A program made the translations under genes and the position numbers. This document shows, one piece after another, positions 25,546 to 34,315 of a stretch of 64,000 bases of DNA. The stretch lies in assembly GCF_000297395.2 (NCBI RefSeq), contig NZ_HF570108.1:1885323-1949322 (forward strand), written 5' to 3'. The first letter of the stretch is position 1, and each line of letters opens with the position of its first letter. The notes beneath the pieces were generated by a model, which saw only the letters and a list, made by a program, of their open reading frames with translations, searched no databases and was not told where the DNA came from. This DNA is from Micromonospora lupini str. Lupac 08 (GTDB taxonomy: Bacteria > Actinomycetota > Actinomycetes > Mycobacteriales > Micromonosporaceae).

Positions 25546-27588
25546 ATGTTGGAACCTGTTGACTTCGGTGCGGCGGCGGGTGCACCCTCAGCTGTCATGC
25601 GGCGATGGCAGGGGAACGGCATCTATTTCGGCGGCGACTACAACCCGGAGCAGTGGCCCGAGGAGACCTGGTCGGAGGACGTCGAGCTGATGCGCCGGGC
25701 CGGGGTCAACCTGGTCTCCGTCGGCATCTTCTCCTGGGCTCTGCTGGAGCCCGCCCCGGGCCGGTTCGAGTTCGGCTGGCTGGACCGGGTCCTGGATCTG
25801 CTGCACGACGGCGGCATCCAGGTCGACCTGGCCACCGCCACCGCCAGCCCGCCGCCCTGGCTGGCCCGCGCGCACCCGGAGATGCTGCCCCGCCGTGCCG
25901 ACGGCGCGATCCTCTGGCCGGGCGGCCGACAGGCGTACTGCCCCAGCTCCCCGGTGTTCCGCGAGCGCTCCCTGGAGCTGGTGCGCGCGGTAGCGGGCCG
26001 GTACGCCGAGCATCCCGCCGTGGTGATGTGGCACGTCTCGAACGAGCTGGGCTGCCACAACGCGCACTGCTACTGCGACGTCAGCGCCGAGGCGTTCCGC
26101 GGCTGGCTGCGCGAGCGCTACGGCGACCTGGACCGGCTCAACGACGCCTGGGGCACCGCGTTCTGGAGTCAGCACTACGGCGACTGGGCCGAGATCAACC
26201 CGCCGCGCACGGTGACGGCCTTCGCCAACCCCACGCAGCAGCTCGACTTCCTGCGCTTCTCCTCCGACGAGCTGCGCGCCCAACTGCGCGCCGAACGCGA
26301 GGTGCTCAAGACGCTTGTCCGCCAGCCGATCACCACCAACTTCATGATCGGCATGGGCGTCAAGCACATGGACTACCAGTCCTGGGCCGACGACGTGGAC
26401 CTCGTGTCCAACGACCATTACCTGACCGCTGCCGACCCGCAGGCGCACCTCGGTCTGTCGTTCGCCGCCGACCACACCCGGGGCGTCGCCGGCGGAGATC
26501 CGTGGCTGTTGATGGAGCACTCCACGAGCGCGGTCCAATGGCAGCCGCGCAACGTGGCCAAGCTGCCCGGTCAGCTGCGTCGCAACAGCCTCGCGCACGT
26601 CGCCCGCGGCGCCGACGGCGTGCTCTTCTTCCAGTGGCGCGCGTCCCGGGCCGGTGCCGAGAAGTTCCACTCCGCGCTGGTCCCGCACGCCGGGCCGGAC
26701 ACCAAGGTGTTCCGCGAGGTCTGCCAGCTCGGCGCGGACCTGAAGGCGCTGGCCGAGATCCGCGGCAGCCGGGTGGACGCCGACGTGGCGATCCTGTTCG
26801 ACTGGGAGGCGTGGTGGGCGGTCGAGCTGGACTCGCACCCAAGCGTGGACATCACCTACGCCGACCGGGTGAACGCCCTGTACGGCGCGCTGTGGCGGGC
26901 CGGCGTGACCGCCGACATCGTTCACCCGTCGGCCGACCTCAGCGGCTACCGCCTGGTCCTGGCGCCCACCCTCTTCCTGGTCCGCGACGCCGACGCCGAC
27001 GCGCTGCGCCGGTTCGTCGAGGCCGGTGGCACGGCTGCCGTCACCTACTTCAGCGGCATCGTGGACCCCGACGACCACATCCGGCTGGGCGGCTACCCCG
27101 GCGCGTTCCGGGACCTGCTGGGCGTACGGACCGAGGAGTTCTTCCCACTGCGCGAGGGTGAGCGGGTCCGGCTCGACGACGGCAGCACCGCCGACGTGTG
27201 GACCGAGTGGCTGCACGCCGACGACGCCGAGGTGCTGGCGTCGTACACCGATGGGCCCTTGCCTGGTGTGCCGGCGCTGACCCGGCGGCCGGTCGGCGCG
27301 GGCGCCGCGTGGTACGTCGGCACCCGGCTCGACGAGCCGGCCACCGACCGGCTCGTCGCCCGGCTCCTCGACGAGGCCGGCGTCCGCCCGGCGGCCCCGG
27401 CGCCGACCGGGGTGGAGGTGGTACGGCGGCGCGACGGCGAGCGGAGCTGGCTGTTCGCGATCAACCACACCGACGCGGAGGTACGGCTCCCGGCGCACGG
27501 CGACGAGCTGTTGACCGGGGCGCGATGTGCCGGTGAGCTGACCCTGCCGGCCGGTGAGGTGGCGGTTGTCCGTGAGGATCGGACCTGA
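25546..27588 (+). CDS. GH42 beta-galactosidase
   Basis: A 680-residue glycoside hydrolase family 42 enzyme, cytoplasmic (no signal peptide). It begins IYFGGDYNPEQWPEETW; the acid/base is Glu167 in HVSNELGCHNAHCYCD, with the cysteine cluster of the family's zinc site, and the nucleophile is Glu324 in LLMEHSTSA. The trimerisation domain and C-terminal sheet are present. ATG at 25546 has GGAAAG upstream; a TTG at 25531 is possible. It lies opposite an importer/alpha-galactosidase operon and ahead of a DeoR regulator, so the cluster handles galactose-containing oligosaccharides. Confidence 0.94.
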   Translation: MLEPVDFGAAAGAPSAVMRRWQGNGIYFGGDYNPEQWPEETWSEDVELMRRAGVNLVSVGIFSWALLEPAPGRFEFGWLDRVLDLLHDGGIQVDLATATASPPPWLARAHPEMLPRRADGAILWPGGRQAYCPSSPVFRERSLELVRAVAGRYAEHPAVVMWHVSNELGCHNAHCYCDVSAEAFRGWLRERYGDLDRLNDAWGTAFWSQHYGDWAEINPPRTVTAFANPTQQLDFLRFSSDELRAQLRAEREVLKTLVRQPITTNFMIGMGVKHMDYQSWADDVDLVSNDHYLTAADPQAHLGLSFAADHTRGVAGGDPWLLMEHSTSAVQWQPRNVAKLPGQLRRNSLAHVARGADGVLFFQWRASRAGAEKFHSALVPHAGPDTKVFREVCQLGADLKALAEIRGSRVDADVAILFDWEAWWAVELDSHPSVDITYADRVNALYGALWRAGVTADIVHPSADLSGYRLVLAPTLFLVRDADADALRRFVEAGGTAAVTYFSGIVDPDDHIRLGGYPGAFRDLLGVRTEEFFPLREGERVRLDDGSTADVWTEWLHADDAEVLASYTDGPLPGVPALTRRPVGAGAAWYVGTRLDEPATDRLVARLLDEAGVRPAAPAPTGVEVVRRRDGERSWLFAINHTDAEVRLPAHGDELLTGARCAGELTLPAGEVAVVREDRT

Positions 27589-27625
27589 TTCTGACGACAG
27601 TCACGGTACGAAGGAGGTTCCTCCG

Positions 27626-28399
27626 ATGCTGGCCCAGCAGCGCCAGACCGCCATCCTCGATCTGATCCGCCAGCGGGGCGGCGTGCGGGTGAGCCACCTG
27701 GTCAGCCGGTTCGGCGTGTCCGACATGACGATCCGGCGTGACCTGGAGGCGCTTGCCGAGCGCGGCCTCGTCGACAAGGTCCATGGCGGCGCGACCCTCG
27801 CCGGGCCGGGCTCGGCCGAGGAGCCCGGGTTCGCCGCGAAGTCGATCCGTCAGCAGGCGGAGAAGCGGGCGATCGCCGAACGGGCGGCGGCGATGGTGGA
27901 GCCGGGCATGGCCATCGCGCTGTCCGCCGGGACGACCACCGCCGCGCTGGCCACCCTGCTCTCCGACGTACGCGGGCTGACCGTGGTGACCAACTCGATC
28001 CCGGTGGCCGACGCGCTCTACCAGAACCCGCGCGCCGACCAGACCGTCGTGTTGACCGGCGGCATCCGTACCCCGTCGGACGCGCTCACCGGTCCGGTGG
28101 CCGAGGCCGCGATCAGCGCGCTCAACGTCGACCTGCTCTTCCTGGGTGTGCACGGGATCAGCCCGCGTACCGGTTTCACCACGCCGAACCTGCTGGAGGC
28201 CGGCGTCAACAGGTGCCTGATCGGCGCGGCCCGCCGGCTCGTGGTGCTCGCCGACCACACCAAGTGGGAGACGATCGGCATCGCCACCATCGCCCCGCTG
28301 GAGGCGGCCGACGTGCTGATCACCGACCGAGGGCTGCCCACGGACGCGCGTACCGTGATCGACGAACAGGTCGGTGAGCTGGTAGTCGTCGACCCGTGA
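27626..28399 (+). CDS. DeoR/GlpR-family sugar regulator
   Basis: A 257-residue transcription regulator. The N-terminal helix-turn-helix is classical (FGVSDMTIRRDLEALAERGL), followed by the DeoR sensor domain (ALSAGTTTAALATLL, VVTNSIPVADAL, LLFLGVHGIS) that binds phosphorylated sugars. AAGGAGG lies 8 bp ahead of the ATG. Located 37 bp after the beta-galactosidase, it is probably co-transcribed and represses the galactoside genes until a sugar phosphate appears; this is inference from position. Confidence 0.94.
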   Translation: MLAQQRQTAILDLIRQRGGVRVSHLVSRFGVSDMTIRRDLEALAERGLVDKVHGGATLAGPGSAEEPGFAAKSIRQQAEKRAIAERAAAMVEPGMAIALSAGTTTAALATLLSDVRGLTVVTNSIPVADALYQNPRADQTVVLTGGIRTPSDALTGPVAEAAISALNVDLLFLGVHGISPRTGFTTPNLLEAGVNRCLIGAARRLVVLADHTKWETIGIATIAPLEAADVLITDRGLPTDARTVIDEQVGELVVVDP

Positions 28400-28402
28400 G
28401 TC

Positions 28403-28479
28403 TGATCGACCCGGGTTCCTGGAAATCGGGGTGTCCACTTCGGCGGGACACCGCGCCTTCCAGGAACCCGAGTCGATCA
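28403..28479. repeat. 77-bp palindromic interspersed repeat, copy 1
   Basis: Two 34-nt arms (28403-28436 and 28446-28479) complementary at about 30 positions, around a 9-nt loop. It starts TGATCGAC and ends GTCGATCA. It begins 3 bp after the DeoR stop codon and covers the apparent start of the HEAT-repeat gene. Same length, arms and loop size as the copy at 29478-29554. Confidence 0.92.
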
Positions 28480-29480
28480 ACCGGGCGGTGCGGCGGCTGC
28501 GTCGCGTCGTCGACTCGGACGACTCCGACGACGGCTCCGACCTGCTTCAGCAGGCGGCCGATGCGGGTGCGGTGGCGGTCCGGCTGGCGGTCGGGCACCT
28601 GGCCGACGCGGACCGGGTGGTGCGCGCGGCGGCGTGCGACCTGCTCGGCTCCACGAGTGCCGTGCACGGGGACGACGTGCGCCGCGAGGCCGCGACGGCC
28701 CTGATCGCGCTTTCCGACACCGAGACCGACGCCGAGGTGCACTGGTCCATCGCTCGGGCACTGGGTGCCACCTGTGATCCCCGCGCCCTGCCCACCCTGG
28801 TCACCCTCGCGAGAAGCCCCGACAGCGACGTGCGGTTCCAGGTCGCGGCCGCCGTGCCGATGGTCCTCGACGATCCTCCGGCCGAGGCGGGTGAGGCGGT
28901 GTTGATCGACCTGTGCACCGACCCCGACCCGACGGTGCGGGAGTGGGCCACCTTCGGGCTCGGCTGGATGAGCACCGCGGACGGGAACGCCGTCCGACGG
29001 GCGCTGTGGGACCGTACCCGCGACACCCACGACGAGGTACGCGCGGACGCCGCCCGAGGGTTGGCTCGGCGTCGGGACGCGCGGGCGCTTCCACTGGTAC
29101 GCGAGCTGCTTGCGCAGGACGAGGTCCACAGGCTCACGTTCCAGGCCGCCGCGTACCTGGGGGACCCGTCGTTGCTGCCGCTGCTGGACGGGTTCGATCC
29201 CACCGCGGGCGGTGTCGCCGAGGCCCTGCTCGAGTGTGACCCGGTACGCCGCGCCGAGCGCGACGAGTCGGTGTGGCGGATTCTCGAGTCCATTCACCGC
29301 CGCCGCCCCGAGCTGCGGATCACTGTCTTCGGTGAGCGGTGCGACCTTGGCCTGTACCTCGACGTCACCGACGGAGCGGACGTCGCCGCCCACTGGTTCG
29401 CCGACGGACTGCTCATGAGGAGGGCCGGGAACGACCCGGAGCGGGCCGCCGACCTGGCCATCGCGGATCTGGACCGCTGA
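28431..29480 (+). CDS. HEAT-repeat protein
   Basis: A protein of up to 349 residues built of about six HEAT/PBS-type helical repeats (DADRVVRAAACDLLGS, TETDAEVHWSIARALGAT, DSDVRFQVAAAVPMVLDD, PDPTVREWATFGLGWMS, THDEVRADAARGLARR). Such proteins are binding scaffolds or phycobilin-lyase-like; the partner is unknown. The first in-frame GTG (28431) lies inside a 77-bp palindromic repeat, so the first 19 residues come from that repeat; the GTG at 28488 just after it is an alternative start. The stop codon TGA is the first three bases of the second repeat copy. Confidence 0.85.
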   Translation: MSTSAGHRAFQEPESINRAVRRLRRVVDSDDSDDGSDLLQQAADAGAVAVRLAVGHLADADRVVRAAACDLLGSTSAVHGDDVRREAATALIALSDTETDAEVHWSIARALGATCDPRALPTLVTLARSPDSDVRFQVAAAVPMVLDDPPAEAGEAVLIDLCTDPDPTVREWATFGLGWMSTADGNAVRRALWDRTRDTHDEVRADAARGLARRRDARALPLVRELLAQDEVHRLTFQAAAYLGDPSLLPLLDGFDPTAGGVAEALLECDPVRRAERDESVWRILESIHRRRPELRITVFGERCDLGLYLDVTDGADVAAHWFADGLLMRRAGNDPERAADLAIADLDR

Positions 29481-29554
29481 TCGACTCGGGTTCACCGAAA
29501 GCGGGCTGTCCTGCTCACGCGGACACCCCGACTTCCAGGAAGCCGTGTCGATCA
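29478..29554. repeat. 77-bp palindromic interspersed repeat, copy 2
   Basis: Arms 29478-29511 and 29521-29554 around a 9-nt loop, again from TGATCGAC to GTCGATCA. Its right arm is close to the right arm of copy 1 (GGACACC, CTTCCAGGAA, GTCGATCA). The first TGA is the stop codon of the HEAT-repeat gene. Confidence 0.92.
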
Positions 29555-29670
29555 AGGGCTGCCCCGGCGCGGCGCTTCACAGCCATCTCACAGGGGTGCT
29601 GGATAGGGTGCCCGTCGAGTCAACGTCCGACTCCAACACAGGAGCGGTCGGCTGTCGCACAGGAGTCCCG

Positions 29671-30645
29671 ATGGTCTTCAAGAAGATGTTGAGCGCGTTC
29701 GGTGTGGGTGGCCCCAGTGTGGACACCGTGCTGACCAACCCCAACACCCGGCCCGGCCTGACCCTCGACGGGCAGGTCAACCTCGTCGGCGGTGACAGCC
29801 CGGCGGCCATCGAGCAGGTGGTGATCGGTCTGGTCACCCGGGTCGAGGTCGAGGGCCACGACACGGAGTACGCGGGCACGATGGAGTTTCACCGGATGGC
29901 CGTGAGCGGCGCGTTCCAGCTCGCGCCGAAGCAGGAGTTGTCGATCCCGTTCCAGCTCCCGGTCCCGTGGGAGACCCCGATCACCGACGTGTACGGCCAG
30001 CGCCTGCACGGCATGACGATGGGCCTGCGGACGGAGCTGTCGGTGGCCCGCGCGGTCGACAAGACCGACCTGGACCACGTGGCCGTGCACCCGTTGCCGG
30101 TGCACGAGCGGATCCTGGAGGCGTTCCAGCGGCTCGGTTTCCGCTTCAAGCACGCCGACCTGGAGCGCGGTCACATCCGGGGTGTGCAGCAGACGCTGCC
30201 GTTCTATCAGGAGATCGAGTTCTTCGCGTCCCCCCAGTACGCGGGCACGATCAACGAGGTCGAGCTGACGTTCGTGACCAGCCAGCGCGGTGTCGACGTG
30301 ATCCTGGAGTGTGACAAGCGGGGCGGCTTCCTCAGCGCCGGCCACGACGCGTTCGGCCGCTACCAGGTGTCCCACGCCGACGTCGACCGCGTCGACTGGG
30401 CGCAGGTCGTCGACGGTTGGCTGCGCGAGACGACGTCCCGCTACGGCAGCCTGCGCTCCCAGTACGGCGGCCACGGCCACGGCCACGGTCACGGCCGAGG
30501 GCACGGCGGTATGGGCGGTATGGGGGGCATGGTGGCCGGCGCGGCGCTCGGCGTCGCCGGCGGCATGGTTGCCGGCGAGCTGATCGAGGACGCCTTCGAG
30601 GGCGACTTCGGCGGCGACTTCGGCGATTTCGGCGGCGACGAGTAG
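29671..30645 (+). CDS. Spo0M-like sporulation control protein
   Basis: A 324-residue member of the SpoOM family, with an arrestin-like beta-sandwich (LTLDGQVNLVGGDSPAAIEQ, IPFQLPVPWETPITDVYGQ, FFASPQYAGTINEVEL). In Bacillus Spo0M affects sporulation and binds cytoskeletal partners; the role here is inferred by homology only. ATG at 29671 is preceded by AGGAG. The C-terminus is unusual: a His/Gly stretch (GGHGHGHGHGRGHGGMGGMG) that could bind metal, a short hydrophobic patch (MVAGAALGVAGGMVAGELI) and an acidic Gly/Asp tail. Confidence 0.9.
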   Translation: MVFKKMLSAFGVGGPSVDTVLTNPNTRPGLTLDGQVNLVGGDSPAAIEQVVIGLVTRVEVEGHDTEYAGTMEFHRMAVSGAFQLAPKQELSIPFQLPVPWETPITDVYGQRLHGMTMGLRTELSVARAVDKTDLDHVAVHPLPVHERILEAFQRLGFRFKHADLERGHIRGVQQTLPFYQEIEFFASPQYAGTINEVELTFVTSQRGVDVILECDKRGGFLSAGHDAFGRYQVSHADVDRVDWAQVVDGWLRETTSRYGSLRSQYGGHGHGHGHGRGHGGMGGMGGMVAGAALGVAGGMVAGELIEDAFEGDFGGDFGDFGGDE

Positions 30646-30663
30646 TCGGTCCACACACGACGG

Positions 30664-30699
30664 CGGTGGCCTCCGGGAGAAGTCTCCCGGAGGCCACCG
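30664..30699. terminator. Strong bidirectional hairpin
   Basis: A 17-bp perfect stem (CGGTGGCCTCCGGGAGA and its complement) with a 2-base centre, between convergent genes at 30645 and 30720. No U tract. Confidence 0.85.
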
Positions 30700-30719
30700 T
30701 GTGCTGTGCTGTCACCCGG

Positions 30720-31091
30720 TCAGTGCCGGGCCTTGCGCTCCTCGCCGCTGCGCCAGTTGCTGCCGGCCTTGGCCAGGCCGCGGCTACCGAGGTAGCCAAG
30801 CGTCAGCAGGGTGATCAGGAACCAGGCGTTGTCGGCCCGGAAGATGTCCACTCCGGCGGAGTTCCGTCCGACGACCTGCGACGCGCCCAGTACGGCGGCC
30901 ACCGCGATCAGGTAGATCCAGAACTCGGTGGTCTTGAAGGCCTGCTTGGTCTCCGTACCAGGTGCCTGCATGTCGTTGCGACGCCCGTCGTGCATGACCG
31001 GCATCTGCTGCGTGTCCCGCATCGCGGCGGGATTCTGCGGGTCGTTCATGGGCCGGTTCATCGGCCGGGTGGAAGCAGCCTGCGTGCTCAT
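30720..31091 (-). CDS. Two-helix membrane protein, hypothetical
   Basis: A 123-residue protein. Residues 1-50 are polar and Met/Gln/Pro-rich, followed by two membrane helices (FWIYLIAVAAVLGASQVVG and NAWFLITLLTLGYLGSRGLA) and a basic tail. A strong ribosome site (CTGAGGAGGACCAG) precedes the ATG at 31091. I know similar proteins from other actinomycetes only as hypotheticals. Confidence 0.85.
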   Translation of the reverse strand: MSTQAASTRPMNRPMNDPQNPAAMRDTQQMPVMHDGRRNDMQAPGTETKQAFKTTEFWIYLIAVAAVLGASQVVGRNSAGVDIFRADNAWFLITLLTLGYLGSRGLAKAGSNWRSGEERKARH

Positions 31092-31408
31092 CTGGTCCTC
31101 CTCAGGATGCGATGAGTCGTACCTGCGTTCCCTCGCCCCGCTACCGCGTTTCGGCCACGGCACGGTTCGTGTTCACGGCGGGGACACCCCCCGACTACCC
31201 GAGGCCGCCGACCAGGTAACACGTCCTCGGGCCAAAAGAATCGGCGGCGGCCGGGGTGCCAATTATCAGTGCGGGCACCCGGACGGACCGTGCCCGGCGC
31301 GGTCGACTGCGCCGGATGTCCGTTTCTGCGTCGGTGCGCGCGCTGCGGGTTTGGCCGACGGGCGACCGGGCACGCAGTCAGTTCCACAGCTTCTGTGAGG
31401 TGATGAAC

Positions 31409-31828
31409 GTGCGTGAGGACGACATGCGGCAGGAGGCCGCCCGGCGGGCCGAGAACCGGATCGCCGGCGGCGTGTACGGCGAGGGCGCCCTCGACGAGGT
31501 GACACTGCCCCGTACCGACATCGAGAGCCAGATCCAGCGGGACGACCCGTTCGATCCGGCGAAGGAGCGGGTCGACCCGCAGGTGCTGCGCGATGGTGGT
31601 CCGGTCGGAGGTCAGGGCGCGGTGACCACCACCGGCGGCACGGCCGGTCCGGCGAGCGTGCGGCGGGTGGCCCGCCAACCGGAGCGACACCCCGGCAAGG
31701 TGGCCCCGACGACGACCGGAGACGCCACCACCGGCGGTCTGAGCACCCCGATGGGCGGCGGCACCAGCGACCAGTCCACGTCCGCCACCGGGCCGGCGAA
31801 GTCGATCAGGGACAAGGCCGGAGACTGA
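31409..31828 (+). CDS. Low-complexity hypothetical protein
   Basis: About 139 residues, charged and then Gly/Thr/Ser-rich (VTTTGGTAGPAS, PTTTGDATTGGLSTPMGGGT), probably disordered in its second half. No domain recognised. Start is uncertain: GTG at 31409 lies 8 bp after GAGG and is favoured by spacing; ATG at 31403 is too close to that site. An ATG at 31424 is also in frame. Confidence 0.7.
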   Translation: MREDDMRQEAARRAENRIAGGVYGEGALDEVTLPRTDIESQIQRDDPFDPAKERVDPQVLRDGGPVGGQGAVTTTGGTAGPASVRRVARQPERHPGKVAPTTTGDATTGGLSTPMGGGTSDQSTSATGPAKSIRDKAGD

Positions 31829-31833
31829 CGCGC

Positions 31834-31861
31834 TGCGGCGCCCCGTTCTCGGGGCGCCGCA
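31834..31861. terminator. Hairpin after hypothetical gene
   Basis: An 11-bp stem (TGCGGCGCCCC with its complement) and loop GTTCTC lie just after the stop at 31828 and ahead of the convergent helD end. Confidence 0.8.
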
Positions 31862-31877
31862 CGCCTCCCGGCCCGTC

Positions 31878-31933
31878 GATCATGAGGTGGACGGGGGCTT
31901 CGATCACTCGGGCCCCGGCCAACCTCATGATCA
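31878..31933. repeat. Palindromic interspersed repeat, second family
   Basis: Arms beginning GATCATGAGGT (31878-31898) and their complement (31912-31932) match at about 18 of 21 positions. Read on the minus strand the element begins TGATCATGAGG, and its first TGA (31933-31931) is the stop codon of the helD gene. Confidence 0.8.
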
Positions 31934-34231
31934 ACCGGCGGGGGCGGGGCGCAGGACGCCCAGGCGCTGGGTGGCCCGGGTGAGCGCGACGTAGAGGTCG
32001 CTGCGCCCGCGCGGCGACTCGGCGACCATCCGGTCCGGGTCGACGACCAGCACCGAGTCGAACTCCAGCCCCTTGGCCTGCGCCACAGTCAGCACGACCA
32101 CCCGGCTCTCCAGCTCCGGGTGCTCGCCCACGGTGGCCTCCGGCAGCGCGGCGGTCAACGCCGCGCCGAGCGCGTCCACCCGGCTGGCCGGGACGATGAC
32201 GCCGAGTCGGCCCTCGGCCAGCCCGGCGGCCTCGCGCGTCGCCGCCGACACCAGCTCCGCAGGGAGCTGCTCGTCGGGCACCGCCCGATCCCACGGCGGT
32301 ACGCCGCTCTCCCGCACCGAACGGGGCGGCCGCAGGGCTGGATCGATCTCGGCCAGGACGTCGGCGGCGACGGCCATGATCTCGGCCGGCGTGCGGTAGC
32401 TGACCGTCAGCTCGGTCAGCCGCCAGCGCTGCGCCACGTACGGGGCGAGGGCGTCGGCCCAGGAGGGCGTCCCGGCGAGAGCGCCGGTCTGCGCCACGTC
32501 CCCGACGATCGTCATCGACCGGCTCGGGCACCGGCGCATCAGCAGCCGCCACGCCATCGGCGACAACTCCTGCGCCTCGTCGACTATCACGTGGCCGAAC
32601 GCCCACGTGCGGTCGGCGGCGGCGCGCTGCGCGGTGGTCAGCCGGTCGGCCTCCTCCTGCCGCTCCAGCAGCCGGTCCGCGTCGATCAGGTCGGTCACGC
32701 CGAGGATCTCACCGCCCTCGGCCTCGTCCTCGACGTCGATCGAGCGGGAACCCCTGGCGATCTCCAGCACGCCCTCGGCGTACTCCCGTTCCATCATGCG
32801 GATGCGGTCGCGGCGGGCGGCGGCGGCCCGCTCGTCCTCACCGAGCAGCTCGGCGGCCTCGTCCAGCAACGGCACGTCGGCGGGCGTCCACCCACCCGGC
32901 TCACGATGCAACCGGGCCCGCTCGTCGTCGGTGAGCATCGGCGCGGCGGTGGCGATCCGGTCCGGGTCGGCGTACAGGTCGGCCAGTAGGCGCTGCGGGG
33001 TGAGCACCGGCCACAGCCGGTCGAGGGCGGCCTGGATCTCCGTCTCCTCGCGCAGCTCGCGGCGGATCTCGGCGCGGTCGGCCTCGTCGAGCAGGTTGTC
33101 CCCGCCCAGCGGGTCGGCGCCGATGCGCTCCGCCACCTGGTCGGCGAGGGCGTGCACGATCTCCACGTCGAACAGCGCCCGCGCCAGGTTGTGCGGCCGG
33201 TCGGTGCGGCGCACCCGGTCGCGGGCGGCGCGCACCGTCTCCGGGTCGAGGGTCAGCACCTCCCGCTCCACCTCGATCTCCAGCGGCTCGTCCGGCACCC
33301 ACTGGCGGTCCCGGACGGCGAGCGCCAGCACCTCGGCGAGCACCGCGCGGCCCTTGAGCGCCGCCGTCTCGGCCGGCTCGACACGCTGGGCGCTCACCCC
33401 GGGAAACAGATCACCCTGGGTACGCAGCAGCACGCCCGTCTCGGCCAGGGTGGGCAGCACCTGGGAGATGTAGCGCAGGAACGTCGCGTTCGGGCCGACC
33501 AGCAGCACACCGCGGCTGGACAGCTCCCGCCGGTGTGTGTAGAGCAGGTACGCCGCCCGGTGCAGCGCGACAGCCGTCTTGCCGGTGCCGGGACCGCCCT
33601 GGACCACCATGACGCCGGGCAGTTCGGCGCGGATGATCCGGTCCTGCTCGGCCTGGATGGTCTCCACGATGTCGCGCATCCGGCCGGTCCGACCGGCGTT
33701 CAGTGCGGCGAGCAGCGACGCCTCACCGGTCAGCTCCTCGTGCCCGCCCGGCGCGGCGCTCTCGATGTCGAGCACCTCGTCGTTGAGCCCCGTCACCTTG
33801 CGCTGGCGGGTGCGCAGGTGCCGCCGCCGGCGTACGCCCTGCGGGTTGGCGGCGGTGGCGAGGTAGAAGGGACGCGCGGCGGGGGCGCGCCAGTCCATCA
33901 GCAGCGGGTCGTAGTCACCGCTGGTGTCGAAGATCCCGATCCGGCCGATGTAGCGGCGGGAGTCGTCGGCGCCGTCGAGCCGGCCGAAGCAGAGACCATT
34001 CTCCACGGCGGAGAACTGCTCGACCTGGTCGGCGTACATCGCCACCGAGCTGTCGCGCTGGGAGCGGTCCTGCAGGGTGCCGCCGGTGCTGCGCAGCGCG
34101 TCGGTGAGCCGGCGGGCGGCCTGCTCACGTAGCCCGTCCAGCCGGTCGTAGAGCATCGAGACGTACTCCTGCTCGCGGCCGATCTCGTCGTCGAGCGGCA
34201 ATTCACCGGTACCGCCGGAGTGCCTTGACAA
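31931..34231 (-). CDS. helD: HelD-family RNA polymerase-associated helicase
   Basis: A 766-residue superfamily-1 ATPase of the HelD type, which binds RNA polymerase and frees it from stalled complexes; some actinomycete members give rifamycin tolerance. Seen: N-terminal coiled coil (residues 10-50), Walker A QGGPGTGKTAVALHR near residue 215, DEAQ motif in HVIVDEAQELSP, SYRTPAEI and the C-terminal ALTRATQRLGV. The start is TTG 34231 (TTG TCA AGG), 6 bp after GGGAGA. The stop codon is part of a palindromic repeat. The leader carries an opposing promoter and terminator, described separately. Confidence 0.93.
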   Translation of the reverse strand: MSRHSGGTGELPLDDEIGREQEYVSMLYDRLDGLREQAARRLTDALRSTGGTLQDRSQRDSSVAMYADQVEQFSAVENGLCFGRLDGADDSRRYIGRIGIFDTSGDYDPLLMDWRAPAARPFYLATAANPQGVRRRRHLRTRQRKVTGLNDEVLDIESAAPGGHEELTGEASLLAALNAGRTGRMRDIVETIQAEQDRIIRAELPGVMVVQGGPGTGKTAVALHRAAYLLYTHRRELSSRGVLLVGPNATFLRYISQVLPTLAETGVLLRTQGDLFPGVSAQRVEPAETAALKGRAVLAEVLALAVRDRQWVPDEPLEIEVEREVLTLDPETVRAARDRVRRTDRPHNLARALFDVEIVHALADQVAERIGADPLGGDNLLDEADRAEIRRELREETEIQAALDRLWPVLTPQRLLADLYADPDRIATAAPMLTDDERARLHREPGGWTPADVPLLDEAAELLGEDERAAAARRDRIRMMEREYAEGVLEIARGSRSIDVEDEAEGGEILGVTDLIDADRLLERQEEADRLTTAQRAAADRTWAFGHVIVDEAQELSPMAWRLLMRRCPSRSMTIVGDVAQTGALAGTPSWADALAPYVAQRWRLTELTVSYRTPAEIMAVAADVLAEIDPALRPPRSVRESGVPPWDRAVPDEQLPAELVSAATREAAGLAEGRLGVIVPASRVDALGAALTAALPEATVGEHPELESRVVVLTVAQAKGLEFDSVLVVDPDRMVAESPRGRSDLYVALTRATQRLGVLRPAPAG

Positions 34232-34254
34232 GCCGTCTCCCTAAAGATTAGAAT
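34225..34254 (+). promoter_or_regulatory. Consensus promoter facing away from helD coding strand
   Basis: On the plus strand, TTGACA (34225-34230), an 18-bp spacer and TAGAAT (34249-34254) form one of the best sigma-70-type promoters in the window. The -35 overlaps the helD start codon region on the other strand. Transcription would begin near 34261 and meet a terminator at once. Confidence 0.75.
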
Positions 34255-34263
34255 GCCTTGCAG

Positions 34264-34289
34264 GAACGGCTTTTATGCCGTTCTTTTTT
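34264..34289 (+). terminator. Rho-independent terminator with T6 tract
   Basis: A 7-bp perfect stem GAACGGC/GCCGTTC with loop TTTTAT, followed directly by TTTTTT (34284-34289). U-tract terminators are rare in this GC-rich sequence. It is only about 10 bp downstream of the -10 of the plus-strand promoter, predicting an RNA of about 29 nt. Confidence 0.8.
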
Positions 34290-34315
34290 GTGCCCTCGAA
34301 ACCCTCGAATTGTTG

